This document shows, piece by piece, positions 1 to 6,759 of a DNA stretch of 8,409 nt. The stretch is from NCBI GenBank assembly GCA_024762705.1, contig JANTGW010000034.1:1-8409 (forward strand). Direction: 5' to 3'. Below the pieces are notes generated by a model, which worked only from the letters and a program-made list of their open reading frames with translations, searched no databases and had not been told where the DNA came from. Position 1 is the first letter of the stretch. Each line of letters opens with the position of its first letter. This DNA is from Sulfurimonas sp. (lineage in GTDB: Bacteria; Campylobacterota; Campylobacteria; Campylobacterales; Sulfurimonadaceae). A program made the position numbers and the translations under genes.

Positions 1-403
<403 letters not shown>

Positions 404-404
<1 letters not shown>

Positions 405-1201
405 TGAGTAAAGAAAAGTTTTTAAGTTTAGAAAATGTTGAAAAGGTTTTTCCTATACCTGGAAAAGAACCTTATGTAGCAGTTACAAATGTCAATTTGG
501 AAATTAAGAAAAATGAAATAATTTCCATTATCGGGCATAGTGGTTGTGGTAAATCTACCCTGCTAAATATGATCTCTGGTCTTGATGCACAAACCAGTGG
601 TGTCATTATTTTAGAAAACAAAGAAGTAAAAGGACCAGGCCCTGATAGAGCCGTTGTTTTTCAAAACCACTCACTTTTACCGTGGTTAACAGTCTATCAA
701 AATATAGAAATGGCTGTAAAAAAAGTCATGCCTGAACTCTCTCCTGCTGAGCTCAGAGAGCGAGTTGAAAAGTTTGTCTCCATGGTTAATCTTGATCACG
801 CAAAGGACAAACTGCCAGATGAAATAAGTGGCGGGATGAAACAACGTGTCGGTATTGCCAGAGCACTTTCCATCCAGCCAAAAGTTTTACTTATGGATGA
901 ACCTTTTGGAGCTCTAGACAGTCTGACTCGTGCAAATCTGCAAGAACATTTGATGCGTATTCAGGAAAAAGTAAAAAATACGGTCATTATCATTACCCAT
1001 GATATTGATGAAGCAGTATTGCTCAGTGACAGAGTCATAATGATGACCAATGGTCCAGAGGCCACCATAGGTGAAATTCTAGAAGTCAATCTTTCCAGAC
1101 CAAGAAACAGGGTTGAATTACAGCATGACCCGGAGTACATACGTTGTCGTGAAGCTATCTTAAGCTTTTTATATGAAAAATTTGCAAAGGAAGATGAGTA
1201 G
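404..1201 (+). CDS. nrtD: Nitrate ABC transporter ATP-binding protein, NrtD-like
   Basis: This is the cytoplasmic ATPase that powers the NrtB permease. All ABC motifs are present: Walker A GHSGCGKST at residues 44-52, Q-loop at 86-87, signature ISGGMKQR at 141-148 (M in place of the usual Q), Walker B VLLMDEP at 161-167 with catalytic E166, D-loop GALD at 169-172, and switch H199. The C-terminal 'GPEATIGEILEV' followed by 'RPR' is typical of the NrtC/NrtD nitrate subfamily. At 265 aa it lacks the roughly 380-residue NrtA-like regulatory domain found on NrtC, so it is the NrtD type. It may work as a homodimer, since no second ATPase gene is visible. An AAGG ribosome-binding site at 391-394 lies inside the end of the upstream gene, and its ATG overlaps that gene's TAA. 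Confidence 0.9.
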
Positions 1202-1219
1202 TTTACTTTAGAGTAAACT
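1200..1219 (+). repeat. Short perfect hairpin at the end of the ATPase gene
   Basis: An 8-bp perfect inverted repeat (AGTTTACT at 1200-1207 and AGTAAACT at 1212-1219) with a 4-base TTAG loop begins at the stop codon of the ATP-binding gene. No T-run follows directly, so it is not a textbook intrinsic terminator. It may stabilise the 3' end of the transporter mRNA or slow polymerase. The symmetry is directly visible; any role is inference. Confidence 0.45.
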
Positions 1220-1222
1220 CTT

Positions 1223-1264
1223 ATATCTCTACAAAGAATAATTCATTGTTTTTTATAGAGATAT
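1223..1264. promoter_or_regulatory. Inverted repeat overlapping a likely porin promoter
   Basis: A 9-bp perfect inverted repeat (ATATCTCTA at 1223-1231 and TAGAGATAT at 1256-1264) flanks 24 bases. These include an imperfect inner palindrome (1231-1249, ACAA-A-GAA with TTC-A-TTGT) and a run of six Ts (1249-1254). TATAGA at 1254-1259 matches the -10 consensus in 5 of 6 positions and falls in the right arm, with an expected transcript start near 1266. The arms could be an operator, or the inner stem plus T-run a weak terminator for the transporter genes. No good -35 box is seen. Confidence 0.35.
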
Positions 1265-1293
1265 CTAATCTCATTTAACAATAAGGAAAAGAA

Positions 1294-2556
1294 ATGAAAA
1301 AATTACTACTTTCAATGGCAGCAGTGCCATTGGTTATAGGCGGATTAAGTGTTAGTGCAAGTGCTAATGACGGGATTAACATCTTAGACAATATGAAACT
1401 AAAAGGCGAAATTCGTCCTCGTTATGAAAATGTTGATGATGGAAGCGCAGCAACAGCAGATGCAAATGCATATACTGTTAGAACAAAACTATCAGTTACT
1501 GCTGATCTATTAGGTGTTGATGGTTTAACAGCGACTATTGGTGGTATTTCTGTAAATAATTTGGGTTCACATGAATATAACTGGGATAACAGTGGACAGT
1601 ATACAGATGGTACAAAACCATACTCGAAAGTCGTTGACCCTCAAGCTGCGATGATTTCTAATGCTGCAATTGATTATACAGCAAACGATACCACATTACA
1701 TGTAGGTCGTAGTCAAATAAACCTTGATAACCAAAGATTCATCGGTACGGTTGGCTGGAGACAATTAGAGCGCTCATATGACTCTGCATATGTAACAAAC
1801 AGCTCTATTAAAAATCTTTCTGTAATGGCTGCATGGGTTTATGGTTCCGCAGGTGTAGGCGGAACAACAACAACAGATACAAACTCAGTACTTTTACATG
1901 CTGCATATAAAGTAATACCGGAACTGAAAGTAACAGCATATGACTATATGATTGCAGGATTAGGCGATACATATGGGATTGCATTGACTGGTAAAGCAAA
2001 ACTAGATATGGCAAAACTAAGCTATCGTGCTGAATATGCTGTACAAAAAGATGCAAGTATGGGAATTCATGCCGGGCCGAAAGCTAAAGCTGATGCTTCT
2101 TACTACAACTTGGATTTAGGTGCAAATGTATCTGGTATCTTAGCCGGTGTGAACTATGAATTTTTGAGTGGTTCTACAGGTAGTGATGGGAAAACGAACT
2201 TTAATCCTGCTCTTGGTACAAACCACAAGTTTAATGGCTGGGCAGATAAGTTCTTTGTTGGTAACAGCGGACCGTTAGGTGGTTTAAAAGACTTCAACGT
2301 ACGTTTAGGTTACACAGCGAAAGGTTTTGGAAAATTACTAGCCGTATATCATGATTTTACAACAGATAAGAACATGGGTGGTTTAGATGACCTGGGTTCA
2401 GAGTTTGATGCACTATATACAAATAAAATTCCTGGTGTCAACAACCTAACAGGCCTTTTAAAATATGCTGATTATTCAAAAGGTACAGTAGCCGGATATA
2501 CAACTGATGTACAAAAAATCTGGGTTGGTTTAGATTATAAATTCTCATTAAACTAA
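1294..2556 (+). CDS. Outer-membrane porin of the alginate-export (AlgE-like) type
   Basis: This is a predicted outer-membrane beta-barrel channel of 420 aa. A signal peptide covers residues 1-24 (MKK, then a hydrophobic core, then ASA before N25), leaving a mature protein of 396 aa. The rest alternates polar and hydrophobic residues as in beta-strands, rich in G, Y, N and T, with no hydrophobic helix. The segment 'GRSQINLDNQRFIGTVGWRQ' near residues 138-157 is the hallmark I associate with alginate-export family porins, which in Campylobacterota are general or anion channels rather than true alginate exporters. The chain ends in 'DYKFSLN', so the usual terminal aromatic residue is four from the end. 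A ribosome-binding site AAGGA at 1283-1287 supports the start. Its place between nitrate transporter and nitrite reductase genes suggests it passes nitrate or nitrite, which is inference. Confidence 0.8.
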   Translation: MKKLLLSMAAVPLVIGGLSVSASANDGINILDNMKLKGEIRPRYENVDDGSAATADANAYTVRTKLSVTADLLGVDGLTATIGGISVNNLGSHEYNWDNSGQYTDGTKPYSKVVDPQAAMISNAAIDYTANDTTLHVGRSQINLDNQRFIGTVGWRQLERSYDSAYVTNSSIKNLSVMAAWVYGSAGVGGTTTTDTNSVLLHAAYKVIPELKVTAYDYMIAGLGDTYGIALTGKAKLDMAKLSYRAEYAVQKDASMGIHAGPKAKADASYYNLDLGANVSGILAGVNYEFLSGSTGSDGKTNFNPALGTNHKFNGWADKFFVGNSGPLGGLKDFNVRLGYTAKGFGKLLAVYHDFTTDKNMGGLDDLGSEFDALYTNKIPGVNNLTGLLKYADYSKGTVAGYTTDVQKIWVGLDYKFSLN

Positions 2557-2593
2557 TTTTTACTTTGATTGATTTATGTACAAGCTTATTTTT

Positions 2594-2622
2594 CACAACT
2601 GGTTAAATTATAATCAGTTGTG
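2594..2622. promoter_or_regulatory. Strong palindrome (possible operator or mRNA hairpin) upstream of cysG
   Basis: CACAACTGGTTA (2594-2605) pairs with TAATCAGTTGTG (2611-2622) over 12 positions (eleven Watson-Crick pairs and one G-T), leaving a 5-base loop. No T-run follows on the + strand and the flank on the - strand is A-rich, so it is not a usual intrinsic terminator. A perfect TATAAT lies across the loop and right arm (2609-2614), so a protein bound here would block that promoter. It could instead be an RNA hairpin protecting the porin mRNA end. Confidence 0.6.
2609..2614 (+). promoter_or_regulatory. Candidate -10 box inside the palindrome
   Basis: This is a perfect TATAAT. The upstream -35 area (2585-2593) is T-rich without a TTGACA match, as is common in Campylobacterota. 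The expected transcript start is near 2621, giving a leader of about 40 bases before cysG. Confidence 0.45.
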
Positions 2623-2647
2623 GCAACCAAAATGATTGTAAAGCTAC

Positions 2648-2653
2648 TATAAT
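2648..2653 (+). promoter_or_regulatory. Candidate -10 box next to the cysG start codon
   Basis: A second perfect TATAAT ends seven bases before the cysG ATG at 2661. The predicted start of transcription would fall at about 2659-2661, giving a leaderless or nearly leaderless mRNA. No Shine-Dalgarno sequence precedes the ATG, which fits. The eight bases TATAATCA occur both here and at 2609-2616. No -35 match is seen at the standard distance. Confidence 0.45.
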
Positions 2654-2660
2654 CATACCC

Positions 2661-3923
2661 ATGAAATACAATACTCTTCCAATCATACTTAAAGATACAA
2701 AAATTCTCCTAATCGGAGGGGGTAATGTTGCCCTTCAAAAAGCAGAAGTTATGCAAAGAAACAATATAGATTTCACTTGCATATCTATGCATTATATAGA
2801 AGAGTTCAAATCTATAAACACGACAAAAATAACAAAAGAATTTACTCTAGAAGATATGGAAGCATACTTAATCGTCATAGATGCAACAGGCTCAAAAGAG
2901 CTCATGAATACACTGCTCGAGCACAAGCATAAAACAGATTTTTTATATAACTGCGTTGATGTTCCCGAAGCCTGTGATTTTTTCTTTGCAGCGCTTATAG
3001 AGTACGGCTCAGTTAAAGTAGCCGTCTCTTCATCAGGAGCAAGCCCTACTTTGGCCAAGGCATTAAGAGATAAAATAAAAAGAGATTTGCCAAAAAACCT
3101 GGAAAGTTTAAACAACAGACTACAAGAAAAAAGAGATCAAGGAATCATAGATGTCCAAGAGGCAAAGAAAGAAACAAATAAAATGTTAGGTAAGGTATAT
3201 CTGATCGGTTGTGGAACCGGTGATGTTGAATTACTTACCATGAAAGCATATAGAATTATTCAAAGTGTTGATGTAGTTTTTTTAGACCATCTCATAGCAC
3301 AGGAAATCATAGACATTATTCCCTCAGCTACGGAGCAGATTTTTGTAGGTAAACAAAAAGGTTTCCACTCTATTAAACAAGAGGAAATAAATGCGCAACT
3401 TCAAGAATTTGCGGATAAAGGGCTTAGTGTCGCAAGACTTAAAAGCGGAGACCCTTATGTATTTGGCAGGGGAAGTGAAGAAGCTCTTTCAATGCTTGAA
3501 GCAGGAATACATGTAGAGGTTATTCCAGGTATCTCTTCTGCAATCGCCGGACCGTCGCTTGCGGGGATAGCACCGACCGCAAGGGGATACGCCACAAATA
3601 TGTCCATAGTCTCTGCTCATTTAGCCGGCAACCGAGTGAACCTGGAATGGGTTCCAATGCTGAAGTACAACAACCATACAGTAGTTGTGCTTATGGGAAT
3701 ATCTCGGGCAAAAGAGATTAAAAAGTGCGCACAAAATATCGGAGCAGATATGCAAAAGGATGTGGCTGTCATTTCCAATGCATCTCGTAAAAACCAAAGT
3801 GTAGTAACAGGTAAACTCGAAGATCTTGAACTGCTGTGCAAAGATGCACTCAGACCTGCACTCATAGTTATCGGTGATGTTGTACAACTACATGAAAAAT
3901 TACCAAAATTTGGAGAACTATAA
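2661..3923 (+). CDS. cysG: Siroheme synthase: precorrin-2 dehydrogenase/ferrochelatase fused to uroporphyrinogen-III methyltransferase
   Basis: This bifunctional cytoplasmic enzyme makes siroheme, the prosthetic group of the nitrite reductase encoded next. Residues 1 to about 150 form a Met8-like NAD-dependent dehydrogenase/chelatase domain, with the nucleotide loop IGGGNVALQK (18-27), CVDVPEACDF (98-107, where D100 aligns with catalytic D104 of E. coli CysG) and AVSSSGASP (121-129). Residues 177-420 form the SAM-dependent methyltransferase: LIGCGTGDVELLT (181-193), LKSGDPYVFGRG (260-271) and VIPGISSAIAGP (287-298). At 420 aa it is shorter than the 457 aa of E. coli CysG, mainly in the helical dimer domain and linker. 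Both active sites look intact. The start is fixed by the typical N-terminus 'LPIILKDTKILLIGGG'; no Shine-Dalgarno is present. Its TAA overlaps the nirA ATG, matching cofactor supply to apoenzyme. Confidence 0.93.
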   Translation: MKYNTLPIILKDTKILLIGGGNVALQKAEVMQRNNIDFTCISMHYIEEFKSINTTKITKEFTLEDMEAYLIVIDATGSKELMNTLLEHKHKTDFLYNCVDVPEACDFFFAALIEYGSVKVAVSSSGASPTLAKALRDKIKRDLPKNLESLNNRLQEKRDQGIIDVQEAKKETNKMLGKVYLIGCGTGDVELLTMKAYRIIQSVDVVFLDHLIAQEIIDIIPSATEQIFVGKQKGFHSIKQEEINAQLQEFADKGLSVARLKSGDPYVFGRGSEEALSMLEAGIHVEVIPGISSAIAGPSLAGIAPTARGYATNMSIVSAHLAGNRVNLEWVPMLKYNNHTVVVLMGISRAKEIKKCAQNIGADMQKDVAVISNASRKNQSVVTGKLEDLELLCKDALRPALIVIGDVVQLHEKLPKFGEL

Positions 3924-5830
3924 TGGAATTATTAGAAAAAGCATTTGAAGCCAGAAGTAAAAAAGAAAATAAAATTGAAAAAGTAAAAAGCCTGAAAAAG
4001 CCTATGGAAGCGTTTGAGCAGATAACAAAATATGCTCAAGAAGGGTATGACTCTATCCCTGATGAAGATAAAAAATACTTTCTTAAATGTTTTGGTATTT
4101 TTGACAAGGACGGGCTCACACCAAAACAGTTTATGATGCGTGTGAGGGTTGCAGGAGGTCATCTTAATGCTGCTCAAGCAAAAAAAATAGGCGAAATTTC
4201 AAAAAAGTTTGGTCAAGACTACATTGACATTACCACAAGAGCACAAATTGAACTTCGCTATTTGAACATAGAGGATATGCCGGATATATTAAACTCTCTT
4301 GAAGAAGTTGGATTAAGCTCTTACCAGACAGGGGTGGATAATTTTCGAAATATAGTTACCGACCCATTAGACAAAGATGGTTTAGATAATGTACTTCCAT
4401 CATATACTTTATTAAAAAAAATTGAGCAGACATTTCTCAAAAATCCGGATTGGATCTCCACGCTCCCAAGAAAATTCAACACAGGTATCTCTGGTTCACT
4501 CTCAAACAGATGTAATATTTTCGGTCATGACTGTTCCTTAGTTCTTGCACAAAAAGACGGAACATACGGTTATAACATGTACCTTGGCGGTAGAGTCGGT
4601 ATGATTGCAAAAAATGCAGACATCTTTTTAGCCAGTGACGAGGAAGTTTTAAAAGCCTATGGAGCACTTATTGAGATTTTCCGAAGATACGGCTTCAGAG
4701 ATAACAGAAATAAAAACAGACTGCATTTTCTTATCGATGCTGTCGGAATGCCTGAAATAGCTTCTGCAATCAGAGAAGTTGCAGGTATTGATTTTGCAAC
4801 AGCTGGTGAGACTATGACACAGATAGATCCGGTAGACTCAGAACATGGAAAAGTACAGCTTCGTGACGGATCATTCGGTATACAAGTTATTGTACCTTCT
4901 GGGATATTTGCCGGTAGTGACCTTATCAAAGTAGCCGAATTGGCTCAAGTACATGGAAACGGCGAAATCAGATTCAATGTAGAACAGAATATCTATATTT
5001 TAGGTGTGCAAGATACCACTACACTCTTGAAGGACTCTTTTTTTACGAAATACAAAAATGTCAATACCCCTTATTTTAACAACCTCATCGCCTGTGCAGG
5101 GACAAAACATTGTGCTTTTGGCGTTATAGAGAACAAAGAAGATGCTATTGAAATGTCAGAATATTTAAGTTCGACAGTTCCGCTTGAATCAGGAAGAATC
5201 AGAATGTACTGGTCAGCCTGCGTCAAAGGCTGCGGAACTCATGAAATTGGAGATATCGGATTTGAAGGCTGCAAGGCAAAAGTAGATGGACAGACAGAAG
5301 ACGGTGTTCATATTACTATTGGCGGCAAGATTGTAAGCGAAGGTAAAAATGGCTACACGGTCATAAAATCTGCTCCACTAAGATTTTCCAAATATTTTGT
5401 AGAAACTCTAGTTTTAGAATACAAAAAACTGCGTCTATCAAATGAATCGTTTGAAAAATTTCATGACAGAGTTTTAAGGGATTATTCTCATGCCTATATT
5501 GGGTTTTATATGCAATTGCAGGCATATTTACGAGCAAAAGATATTGACATTGATTTAAACATCAACAAAATTACAAAAACAGGTCATATAGAAGAATTTG
5601 AACTTTTCGAGCTTGGTAGAAAAATATATTTTTCCCTTTCAAAACAGGAGCCATATAGTGCTTACAGTAGATTTACAAATGAGAATCCACGAGAAAAACT
5701 TGAAGATATAGGCAAGCTTGTACCGGGTATAGATGAAAATATACGAATCCTGCTCCTGAAAATGCTAGACAATGATGTCAGCAAACGGGCAGTAGTTTTT
5801 TCTGAACTTCTTGAGTACATAAAACTTTGA
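3923..5830 (+). CDS. nirA: Assimilatory ferredoxin-type nitrite reductase with a kinase-like C-terminal extension
   Basis: This siroheme/[4Fe-4S] enzyme is expected to reduce nitrite to ammonium in the cytoplasm with six electrons, probably from ferredoxin. The cluster/siroheme cysteines are C391-x5-C397 and C433-x3-C437. Anion-binding residues match those of plant NiR: R73 (FMMR), R106 (ITTR), K184 and N186 (LPRKFN). The Asn at the last site points to nitrite, since sulfite reductases have Lys there. The second cysteine pair reads CVKGC, not the usual CPNxC. At 635 aa it exceeds the usual 510-560. The core seems to end near 525; residues about 556-633 resemble kinase subdomains IX-XI (see findings). 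GGAGA at 3912-3916 is the ribosome-binding site, and the ATG overlaps the cysG stop. No NirB/NirD-type NADH domains are present. A sulfite reductase is a less likely alternative. Confidence 0.87.
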   Translation: MELLEKAFEARSKKENKIEKVKSLKKPMEAFEQITKYAQEGYDSIPDEDKKYFLKCFGIFDKDGLTPKQFMMRVRVAGGHLNAAQAKKIGEISKKFGQDYIDITTRAQIELRYLNIEDMPDILNSLEEVGLSSYQTGVDNFRNIVTDPLDKDGLDNVLPSYTLLKKIEQTFLKNPDWISTLPRKFNTGISGSLSNRCNIFGHDCSLVLAQKDGTYGYNMYLGGRVGMIAKNADIFLASDEEVLKAYGALIEIFRRYGFRDNRNKNRLHFLIDAVGMPEIASAIREVAGIDFATAGETMTQIDPVDSEHGKVQLRDGSFGIQVIVPSGIFAGSDLIKVAELAQVHGNGEIRFNVEQNIYILGVQDTTTLLKDSFFTKYKNVNTPYFNNLIACAGTKHCAFGVIENKEDAIEMSEYLSSTVPLESGRIRMYWSACVKGCGTHEIGDIGFEGCKAKVDGQTEDGVHITIGGKIVSEGKNGYTVIKSAPLRFSKYFVETLVLEYKKLRLSNESFEKFHDRVLRDYSHAYIGFYMQLQAYLRAKDIDIDLNINKITKTGHIEEFELFELGRKIYFSLSKQEPYSAYSRFTNENPREKLEDIGKLVPGIDENIRILLLKMLDNDVSKRAVVFSELLEYIKL

Positions 5831-5852
5831 AACTCTAAAGAAGGAGACTAAA

Positions 5853-6713
5853 ATGCAAGAGTTTATGCAAACATATATTACAAATGAAACAGCAATAGAG
5901 ACTTTTTTAATTGAAACAATAAAAAACACAGGTAATTTACAAGATAAAGAGAAATCACTCTTTGCAAAATTATTTACAATCTTTCCTTCATTGGAATTAG
6001 CATACGTATGCGATGAAAAAAGTTTTTTACAAACATCAGCAAACATTTACAAAGATAAAACGACGCAAACATTTGTTGGAACTAGTAGAGAGTATCTTAT
6101 TTCCAAACTGAACTTTAACGAGCAAAACATTGCTGTATCACAGCCTTATGTCAGTTCTGCAACCGGTCACACCTGTGTTACAGTTGCAAAAAAAGAAAAT
6201 GGCAAAATTTATTTTCTGGATTTTGATGTGTCAAAGCTTTTGCAAAGACTCGGATTGGTAGAAATACATCAACAATTCAATCTTGTCAGTAAATCTTTTT
6301 ATACACTGGCTGCAGGCATTTTAATGATATTGGCTGTTTTTGCGGTCGGATATGCGCTTTATGATATGTATGAGTCCATGTTTATAAAGACTGACTTTTC
6401 TATTGAATCTATTTTCAAACCTATTATTGCACTCACTTTAGGCTTGGCCATCTTTGACTTGGGCAAAACAGTAATGGAACAAGAAGTTGTTTTTAAAAGT
6501 TATACTAAAAATGCAAATACTGAATACAAAGTTTTAATAAAATTTTCCATTACTATTATTATTGCACTACTCATTGAGTCACTAATGGTTGTTTTTAAAA
6601 TTGCAATTGCCGATTATCATCAAATGCTCTATGCGCTGTATTTAATTTTAGGAGTCGGTGTTCTTGTGCTTACTCTCGGTATTTTTATCTTTTTTACAAA
6701 AAAAATAAATTAA
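5853..6713 (+). CDS. Four-TM membrane protein with an N-terminal PDC-like (PAS-fold sensor) domain, unknown function
   Basis: I do not recognise a named family for this 286-aa protein. Residues about 30-135 resemble a PDC/Cache-type small-molecule sensing domain: 'SLELAYVCDE' (46-55), then 'QPYVSSATGHTCVTVA' (97-112), which is typical of the conserved strand pair in such sensors. Four hydrophobic helices follow (about 149-171, 188-206, 230-252, 257-281), ending in the basic tail TKKIN. There is no signal peptide or TM helix before the PDC-like part, so four helices put both termini on one side, most simply the cytoplasm. No kinase, cyclase or methyl-accepting domain is attached. A strong Shine-Dalgarno AAGGAG at 5841-5846, six bases before the ATG, and a 22-base gap after nirA indicate the same operon. 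A sensor partner for the downstream kinase/phosphatase is inference from position. Confidence 0.7.
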   Translation: MQEFMQTYITNETAIETFLIETIKNTGNLQDKEKSLFAKLFTIFPSLELAYVCDEKSFLQTSANIYKDKTTQTFVGTSREYLISKLNFNEQNIAVSQPYVSSATGHTCVTVAKKENGKIYFLDFDVSKLLQRLGLVEIHQQFNLVSKSFYTLAAGILMILAVFAVGYALYDMYESMFIKTDFSIESIFKPIIALTLGLAIFDLGKTVMEQEVVFKSYTKNANTEYKVLIKFSITIIIALLIESLMVVFKIAIADYHQMLYALYLILGVGVLVLTLGIFIFFTKKIN

Positions 6714-6717
6714 CCAT

Positions 6718-6754
6718 ACCTTTTTTTGTATATAATAAACTTATCAAAAAAGGT
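6718..6754 (+). promoter_or_regulatory. Inverted repeat that pairs with the kinase gene's ribosome-binding site
   Basis: ACCTTTTTT (6718-6726) is the exact complement of AAAAAAGGT (6746-6754), which contains the Shine-Dalgarno AAGG (6750-6753) of the gene starting at 6760. The 19-base loop holds a TATAAT at 6731-6736. Read-through mRNA from upstream could fold and mask the site; mRNA started from the internal promoter would lack the left arm. The pairing is visible, the switch is inference, and the stem has only two G-C pairs plus A-U pairs. Confidence 0.4.
6731..6736 (+). promoter_or_regulatory. Candidate -10 box for the phosphatase/kinase gene
   Basis: A perfect TATAAT preceded by a run of seven Ts (6721-6727) and TGTA. 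The expected start of transcription is near 6743, giving a leader of about 17 bases that contains the AAGG ribosome-binding site. There is no clear -35 box. This would allow expression of the last gene apart from the operon. Confidence 0.5.
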
Positions 6755-6759
6755 TCATC

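Noticed and set aside
1808..2056. Open frame on the - strand within the porin gene
   Set aside because: It lies wholly inside a well-supported gene, has a low-complexity L/H/S-rich composition typical of antisense translation, and shows no recognisable motif.
2621..2637. Sigma-54-like sequence (TGGCAACC...TGATT)
   Set aside because: The -24 TGG is present but the required GC at -12 is GA, and TATAAT boxes nearby explain the promoter better.
5037..5044. Homopolymer T-run in nirA (and A-run at 6698-6705) as phase-variation tracts
   Set aside because: Runs of seven or eight A/T are expected in AT-rich DNA; there is no long G or C tract and the frames are intact.
3923..5830. Sulfite reductase (CysI) as the identity of the siroheme enzyme
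   Set aside because: Asn at residue 186 in LPRKFN matches nitrite reductases, where sulfite reductases have Lys, and the neighbours are nitrate transport genes.
5765..6046. Open frame on the - strand across the nirA/PDC-gene junction
   Set aside because: It is antisense to two convincing + strand genes with good start signals, and its protein shows no recognisable domain.
6696..6729. ACAAAAAAA / TTTTTTTGT inverted repeat as a terminator after the PDC-like gene
   Set aside because: The stem is almost entirely A-T, with no G-C-rich core, so it would be too weak as an intrinsic terminator; the overlapping pairing with the ribosome-binding site is better placed.
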